Below are positions 58,301 through 64,000 of a stretch of DNA of 64,000 nt, piece after piece. The notes under the pieces were generated by a model. That model saw only the letters and a list, made by a program, of their open reading frames with translations. It was not told the DNA's origin and ran no database searches. The DNA lies in contig CM043959.1 in the NCBI GenBank assembly GCA_014529385.2, forward strand, positions 50,891,253-50,955,252, read 5' to 3'. How positions within the stretch are numbered: position 1 is the stretch's first letter; every line of letters starts with the position of its first letter. The translations under genes and the position numbers were made by a program. The stretch is from Adiantum capillus-veneris (taxonomy: Eukaryota > Streptophyta > Polypodiopsida > Polypodiales > Pteridaceae).

Positions 58301-59634
58301 GAATCAACATGACTAGTAGGATCTATGGCATCAATTGTTTTTAAAAATGGACGTCTAGATTTGAAACTAGGTCAATTCTTACTCTCTGTGAGAGTTTTTG
58401 ATAGTTTTGTGCTATTGGCTTGGTTTGTTATATCCAAATTTAGTTTTGAAAAGACCACTAGACTCCCTATGATGTGCTCTAGCTATCGTTCAAGTTTGGT
58501 CTCAACCTGTGAGACAGGGGGACATGGATCATGATCCATGGTCTAGGTGTGTTCTATTGCTGGCAAGCTTTCTTCCTTGATTTACCTAACTCAACTTCAA
58601 GTTTTTTATCAAAAAAATTGGTGAACTGCATGTGAAATAGCACTCAAAATAGTCTCAAGGCCAAGACATAAGAACTTTGCCTTGTAGCTTAGTCTTCGGA
58701 AGGTCAAATGGTCAAAACTAAATCTGCACACTATAGTTTTCAACCTATCACCTATTTTCCTTTCTTCATGTCTTTACGTGACTCAAATTGGAGTTGTCTA
58801 TTGAAAGTTAAAGCAATTTTGGTGAACCACACATGAAATAGCATTCAAAACAGTCTCAGCACTAGGACATAGAAACTTTGCCTTGTATCTTGGTCTCCCA
58901 AAAGTCAAATGGCCAACACAAGGTATGCACTGCAGTTTTCAACCTATCACTTATTTTTCTGCCTTTTGATTCAAATTTGCTCAATTATTTCCAAAACTAG
59001 ACTGGGGGGGTATGTTTTCTTGTGTATGCACTACTACTCTAGGAAATTTTAGGTCAAGGTATCACTATGGGGACACGAATCGCGATCCATGTTTAGAGCC
59101 CAAATTGGCTAGAAGGTCCTATGGCATCAGAATTTTGAAAATGGAACTTTGGATTGAAAATAAGGTCAATTCTTGCACGTTATCAGAGTGTTTGACATTT
59201 CTAGGCTTTTGGCTTGGTTTTTTATATCCAAATTTTGTCTTGAAAATACCACTAGACCCCTTGTGATGTGCTCTAGCTATGGTACAAGTTTGGTGTCTTA
59301 CTCTGTGCGAGGAAGACATGGACCGTGATCCATGGTCTAGGTGTGTTCCACTGCTAGCAAGCTTTCTTCTTATCTTTACCTGACTCAATTTGTAGTTTTC
59401 AAAAGTTAGAGAGATTTTGGTGAACTACCCTTGAAAAAACACTCAAAACAGTCTCAAGACCAACACACATGAACTTTGGCTTGTAGCTTCGCCTCCCGAA
59501 GGTCAAATGGTCAACACTAGGTATGCATTGTGGTTTTCAGCCTATCGCCTGTTTTGCTGCCTCTTTACCCAAAGTTGCTCATTTTTTTCCAAAACTAGAC
59601 TGGGGGATACAGAATTGAAAATTAGGTCAATTCC
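52354..59634 (+). repeat. 630-bp satellite, block F (about 12 monomers)
   Basis: The anchor CATGACTAGTAGGTCCTATGG recurs near 52453, 53074, 53576, 54190, 54818, 55152, 55810, 56441, 57068, 57702, 58308 and 59107. Most spacings are 606-634. Exceptions are 502 and 334 (partial monomers), 657 (a ~50-bp duplication near 55757-55810) and about 799 (a partial duplication near 58740-58800). A perfect palindrome copy is at 54402-54419. No gene was recognised. Confidence 0.96.
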
Positions 59635-61351
59635 ACTTAGACCATGGACCACGATCCACGTCCCCCTGTCATAGATGAGACCAAACTTGTACCATAGCTA
59701 GAGCACATCATTGGGAGTCCAGTGGTCTTTTCAATACAAAATTTGGATATCAAAACCAAGCCAAAAGCCACAAATGTCAAACATTTTGACAAAGTGCAAG
59801 ATTTGAACTAATTTTCAATCCAAAGGTCCATTTTTATGATGTTTTGATGCCATAGGACCTACTAGTCATGCTGATTTTGATGGTACCAAGAAAAGTCAAT
59901 TTGGACACCAAACATGGATTGCATCCATGTCCCCATAGTGACAGCTTGACCTAAATTTTTTGAGATTAGTAAGTCATTCTCACTAAAACATATCCCCTAG
60001 TTTAATTTTGGAAAAAATTGAGCAAATTTGGGTCAAAAGGCAGCAAAATAGGTGATAGGTTGAAAACCGCACTGCAGACCTAGTGTTGACTATTTTACCT
60101 TCTAGAGACCAAGATACAAGCCAAAGTTCCTGTGTCCTGGTCCTGAGACTGTTTTCAGTGATGTTTCAAGTGAAATTCACCAAAATTGCTCTAACTTTTG
60201 ATAGACAACTCCAAATTGAGTCAGGTAAAGCAAGAAAGAAAGCTTGCGGGCAATAGATTACACCTAAACCATGGATTGCGATCCATGTCTCCTTGTCATA
60301 GACTGAGACTAAAATTCTACCATAGGTAGAGTATATCACAAGGAGTCTAGTGGTCTTTTCAAGACAAAATTTGGATATCAAAAAGCAAGCCAAAAGCCCA
60401 CAAATGTCGAACACTATGACAAAATTCCAGAATTGACCTAATTTTCAATCTAGAGTTCCATTTTCAAAAATGATTAATGCCATAGGACTTACTAGTCATG
60501 TTGATTCTGATGGTACCAAGAAAAGACAATTTAGGCTCCAAACATGGTTCATGATCCATGGCTGCATAGTGACAACTTGACCTAAAATTCTACAGATCAA
60601 TAGTTCATACACAAGAAAACATATCCCCTAGGCTAGTTTTGGAAAAAAGTAAGCAAATTTGGGTCAAAAGGCATCAAAATAGTAACAGGTTAGTGTTGAC
60701 CATTTGACCTTCTAGAGACCAAGATACAAACAATAGTTCCTGTGTTTTGGTCTTGAGATTGTTTTGAGTGCTGTTTCAAGTGCATTTCACCAAAATTGCT
60801 CTAACTTTTGATAGTCAACTCCAAATTGAGTCAGGTAAGGCCAGGAAGAAAGGTTGTGGGCAATAGAACACACCTAAACCATGGATCACGATCCATGTCT
60901 CCCTGTCACACAAACTGAGACCAAAGTTCTACCATAGCTAGAGCACATCACAGTGAGTCTAGTGGTCTTTTCAAGATTATATTTGGGTATAAAAAAGCAA
61001 GACAAAAGCCCACAACTGTCAAACACTATGACAAAATTAAAAAATTGACCTAATTTTCAGTCCAGAGTTCCATTTTCAAAGTTTTTTGATGCCATAGGAC
61101 CTACTAGTCATGCTGATTCTGATGGTACCAAGAAAAGTCAATTGGGCCCCAAACATGGATCGCAACCTATGGCCTCATAGTGACAGCTTGTTGACCCAAA
61201 AGTTCGCACAAGAAAACATATCCCCCAGTCTAGTTTTGGAAAAAAATAATCAAATTTGGGTCAAAAGGCATCAAAATAGGTGATAGGTTGAAAATAACAG
61301 TGGAGACCTAGTGTTGACCATTTGATCATCCAAAGACCAAGAATAAAGCCA
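59635..61351 (-). repeat. 630-bp satellite, block G, inverted (about 3 monomers)
   Basis: The array switches strand at about 59634 (GGTCAATTCC|ACTTAGACC) and runs in reverse, with reverse-complement anchors near 59860, 60490 and 61100, until retroelement sequence begins at about 61352. Confidence 0.93.
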
Positions 61352-61895
61352 GTGTGGTCATTCAAGATCCCCATGATGCGGTAATGTTTTCAAGGCCTAT
61401 GATTTGGAGGGTGTTCACACAAATAATGAAGCAGAATACTTGACACTTCACTAAGGGCTCAAGCAATGTGTCGAGTTTGGCATCTACAGGTTGGTAGTTA
61501 AGGGTGATGCCCTCTTAGTTATCAAGCAGCTCTTTTGGGACAATGGAAGGTAAGAAGCTATGAAGATCGACCGTGAAGCGGCAAAAAATTTCTATGTGAA
61601 GTAGTGGGAGAAGAGAGTAGCAAAGTTCAATCAGCATTTGCCAGAGAAGCAAATAGAGAAGGGGGATTTGGTGATGAAATATGAGAGTTATCTGGATTTT
61701 ACCTTCTAGAAGAAGTGGATAGGGCCTTACAAAGTCCATCAGGCCTTTCCTAATGGCACTTATTTGTTTATGCGAATGGATGGTCGTCTTCTCAAGGAAA
61801 GGGTGAATGGGGTGCATCTCAAGACATATTTTGAGAGGGAATTGGTGCCAGCAGTGCATCATGTTTTGATAGAGGGGGTTGGGCAACCAACCTGA
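61352..61895 (+). pseudogene. Second RNase H fragment joined to integrase C-terminus
   Basis: A frame-shifted RNase H segment starts GVVIQDPHDAV, continues DLEGVHTNNEAEYLTL and a TAA, then VEFGIYRLVVKGDALLVIKQL. At about 61545 it changes to the integrase C-terminal region: EKGDLVMKYESYLDFTF, then GPYKVHQAFPNGTYLF and RVNGVHLKTYF. This parallels VLRYNSKLDNTF and GPFKVVECFPNGTYQL of the outer element. The stop is at 61893-61895. Confidence 0.85.
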
Positions 61896-62035
61896 ACAGG
61901 ATTTACACTAGCCGTGAATAAGAGTTTGTACATACATTAGTTTTTTTTGGGTTTGCTCACAATTTTGGATAGTATTTGCCAATTTTTGCAGTTGGTAGAA
62001 GAATAAAGATGCTTTTTGGTTGAACATGAATGTTC

Positions 62036-62053
62036 AACAAGGGGGTTGGGCAA
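62036..62053 (+). promoter_or_regulatory. Polypurine tract of the third Tat-type element
   Basis: AACAAGGGGGTTGGGCAA directly precedes the TGATGG start of the LTR. The 13-mer GGGGGTTGGGCAA also occurs at 61874-61886 inside the integrase end. Confidence 0.7.
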
Positions 62054-64000
62054 TGATGGTGCAGTCAAAGTGTGTTGACCCTAGCAGAGGGCACATGCAG
62101 TGATGTGTATACTTAGAGATGCATGACAGAGAGCTAAAGCAGATGTGAAGATCTTGTGCAAGCAAGTGGCAGCGGAGATGTATGCTTTATGTGGTTTTCT
62201 AGGCCAAAAAGGCTCCAGATAGGACCTGATAGGGTGACAGGTGAAGGGTGATCAAAGTTTTTTTTTTTGTCCCTCGTATGTAGAGCTTGAAGTGCTAAAG
62301 TAAGAGGTCTAGACGGCTCATCAAATGGAGCTATAGGATGCAAGATATTTGAGTTTGAAGAAAGAGGTGGTTGCAGATTTGAGATGGATAGGACAGATGA
62401 TGCCAGGTGGTCCAAGTCGGTTAGGGGCTATGGGTGTGTAGTACTTAATTTATGGAGCTTTCTGGTCTTTTCAGATCGACGATCTGAGCCCTGGTAACAG
62501 TCAAAGTTTTGCCAGGGGTCGGGTTGGTGCTAGTTTGTCCATGCCGGGAAATGTGCAATCTGGTGTTTTTTGAAGCTCGACAGGGTTCTAAGATGTGGCG
62601 AACAGAGTATGGACCCAACAAGAATTGACGGCTTGCCAAACAGAGCCTGGAGTGGAAAGTTACAGCAGTTTGAAATTGGAGTGCGATTGCAGTGAAGTGA
62701 TGCCAGGTGCCTTTTTTTAGTTTTGGCGTGCTTCATTGGAGTGCCCGGGAAAGTCAGACGATGGAAAGATCTGCACATATTCAAGCCAAGCATGGTGGCT
62801 TGCATAAGGATTTGGTTGCTTGGGAAAGGGAGCTGGGACCAATAGGTGGCAAGTGAGGGAAGTCCGGGTAGAAAAGGAATTTTTTGAAGTTGTCAAGGTG
62901 TGCAACTTGGGCCTTGGAGGACTAAGAAGAGAGGAGCCTTACGGTGCCACCACGTGGAAGGAAAATGATCCAATATGTGCACGAAAACGCCAACATTGGG
63001 GAGTATATAATTTGCATGAGGCGCCTATTGGAGGCATTGAGTTGAATGAGAGAGCTCATTTGGAGCGTGACTATGGCAGGGTGTGCTGCGGGCTCTACAC
63101 GGTGGTGCGTCGGGCGTCCATTGGCGGCCACGGGTGGCGTAGCTTGCGATGTGGATGGTGGAATGACAATTTGCCAGGGGGCCATGCTCGCGTGCCGTAG
63201 AGGCACCAAACCTTTTAGGTAAGGGGTTGTACCCATAGTGGCACCACCGCAACTGTATTGACTTGGGGCTCAAGGCAGGGCCGCCACAAAGGGGTGCTTT
63301 CACATGCAGTAAAGGGAGGCTAAAAATAGAAAGGGGCCAAAAATAAGCACCGGACTGGCATAGACGCCAAAGAAAAAAAACATTTTGCGTGAGGGGGAGT
63401 TCTTTTAGAGGAAGTAAGGAGAAGAAGAGAAGAGGGTGCTTCCCAAGCATCAAAGGCGGAGTTTTTTTTCGTGTGGAAGGCAAGAGAAGGAAGCCTCCGA
63501 CAGTCGAGCTAGGAGTTCTTGACATCTCTTTGAGTTAACAAAGACATCTTTGGTTTGCGATCTCTAGAGGGGAGCCATTTCGAGGCGGCATCAGTGACCT
63601 TCTGAACCCCTGGTTGCTCGTTTATTGAAGACGACTACACCGTGCGATAGTACGGATTCCTTAGAATTGTAATAGATTTTGTCATGATTAGAAAGAAAAC
63701 CATAACCGAGTTTGGTGTCATCTTCTTCCCCTATTTACCCTTCTCGTCTTTGCTCTATCCCTACTGTGTGGTGCCGGTTTGAGAAGTGCGTGCGTGGGAG
63801 AGAAAGAGAGAGCGATTTGTATTGTGTGGAAGCTGACGCAGGCTAGGCTAGTGCAAAGGTTGTGTGTGTACGGTCGTGTGTAGGATTTGCAGTCAAATTG
63901 TCGAGTTTGGAAGGTGAACTCTAGTGGATTGGGTGTTGTGATTATCCTGGGCTATAGAGAGGAAAACTGTTTGGGTTCCGGGTGTGTTCCCCTTTCCCCC
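62054..64000 (+). repeat. 3' LTR of the third Tat-type element (runs off window)
   Basis: It starts TGATGGTGCAGTC after the polypurine tract. No second copy exists in the window, so the far end is unknown. It is GC-richer than other parts of the window. A TATATAA at 63004-63010 in GGGGAGTATATAATTTGC is the best promoter candidate. Open frames on either strand here have no recognisable domain and are treated as chance. Confidence 0.65.
63004..63010 (+). promoter_or_regulatory. Candidate TATA box in LTR
   Basis: TATATAA in a GC-rich context about 950 bases into the LTR. Assigned by sequence only. Confidence 0.35.

Larger units (their letters stand above)
61352..64000 (+). mobile_element. Third Tat-type element, 5'-truncated and internally deleted
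   Basis: The sequence enters abruptly from satellite into a Tat-type second RNase H, jumps at about 61545 to the integrase C-terminus, and then has a polypurine tract and an LTR start at 62054. The LTR runs at least to the window end. There is no 5' LTR, gag, protease or RT. The left junction with satellite may be a deletion breakpoint rather than an integration site. Confidence 0.8.

Noticed and set aside
62820-63525. Overlapping 104-166-codon frames in the last LTR
   Set aside because: They overlap on both strands in GC-rich LTR sequence without any recognisable domain.

Overview
The window is repeat-rich nuclear DNA of a land plant. I found no convincing cellular protein gene, tRNA, rRNA or CRISPR array. 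The plant assignment rests on a Ty3/gypsy chromovirus primed by initiator-Met tRNA, several Tat/Ogre-type Ty3/gypsy elements with a second RNase H, and a LINE with a zf-RVT-like end. The species cannot be named from the sequence; a large-genome vascular plant is the best guess.

Layout. 1-7.5 kb is AT-rich DNA with microsatellites, small tandem duplications and an imperfect inverted repeat. 7.5-15.2 kb (minus) is an old retroelement remnant with gag, two unusual zinc knuckles and an aspartic protease but no visible reverse transcriptase. It is split by a solo LTR (9080-10693) with a perfect 5-bp target duplication. From about 15.2 to 61.35 kb the ground sequence is a tandem satellite of roughly 630 bp per monomer, carrying two near-palindromes CATGGATCGCGATCCATG per monomer; about 26 monomers remain and the array changes orientation four times.

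Inserted into that satellite are: (i) a Tat-type element 15480-32991 (minus, 1154-bp LTRs), itself split inside its second RNase H by a young chromovirus 18370-27174 (minus, 1.6-kb LTRs, gag-pol open except for one TGA); (ii) a second Tat-type element 38364-48916 (plus, 2.7-kb LTRs, internally deleted); (iii) a 5'-truncated LINE 49920-52353 (plus, poly-A, 8-bp target duplication); (iv) a fragment of a further Tat-type element from 61352 (plus) whose 3' LTR runs off the window.

The order of events can be read from nesting and from LTR divergence counted by eye: satellite first, then the 38-49 kb element (LTRs about 9% different over the stretch compared), then the outer Tat element (roughly 3-4%), then the chromovirus (under 1%). 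The two larger Tat-type elements share a near-identical primer-binding site and a short conserved reading frame just before gag that I do not recognise. All percentages are eye estimates from partial comparison.
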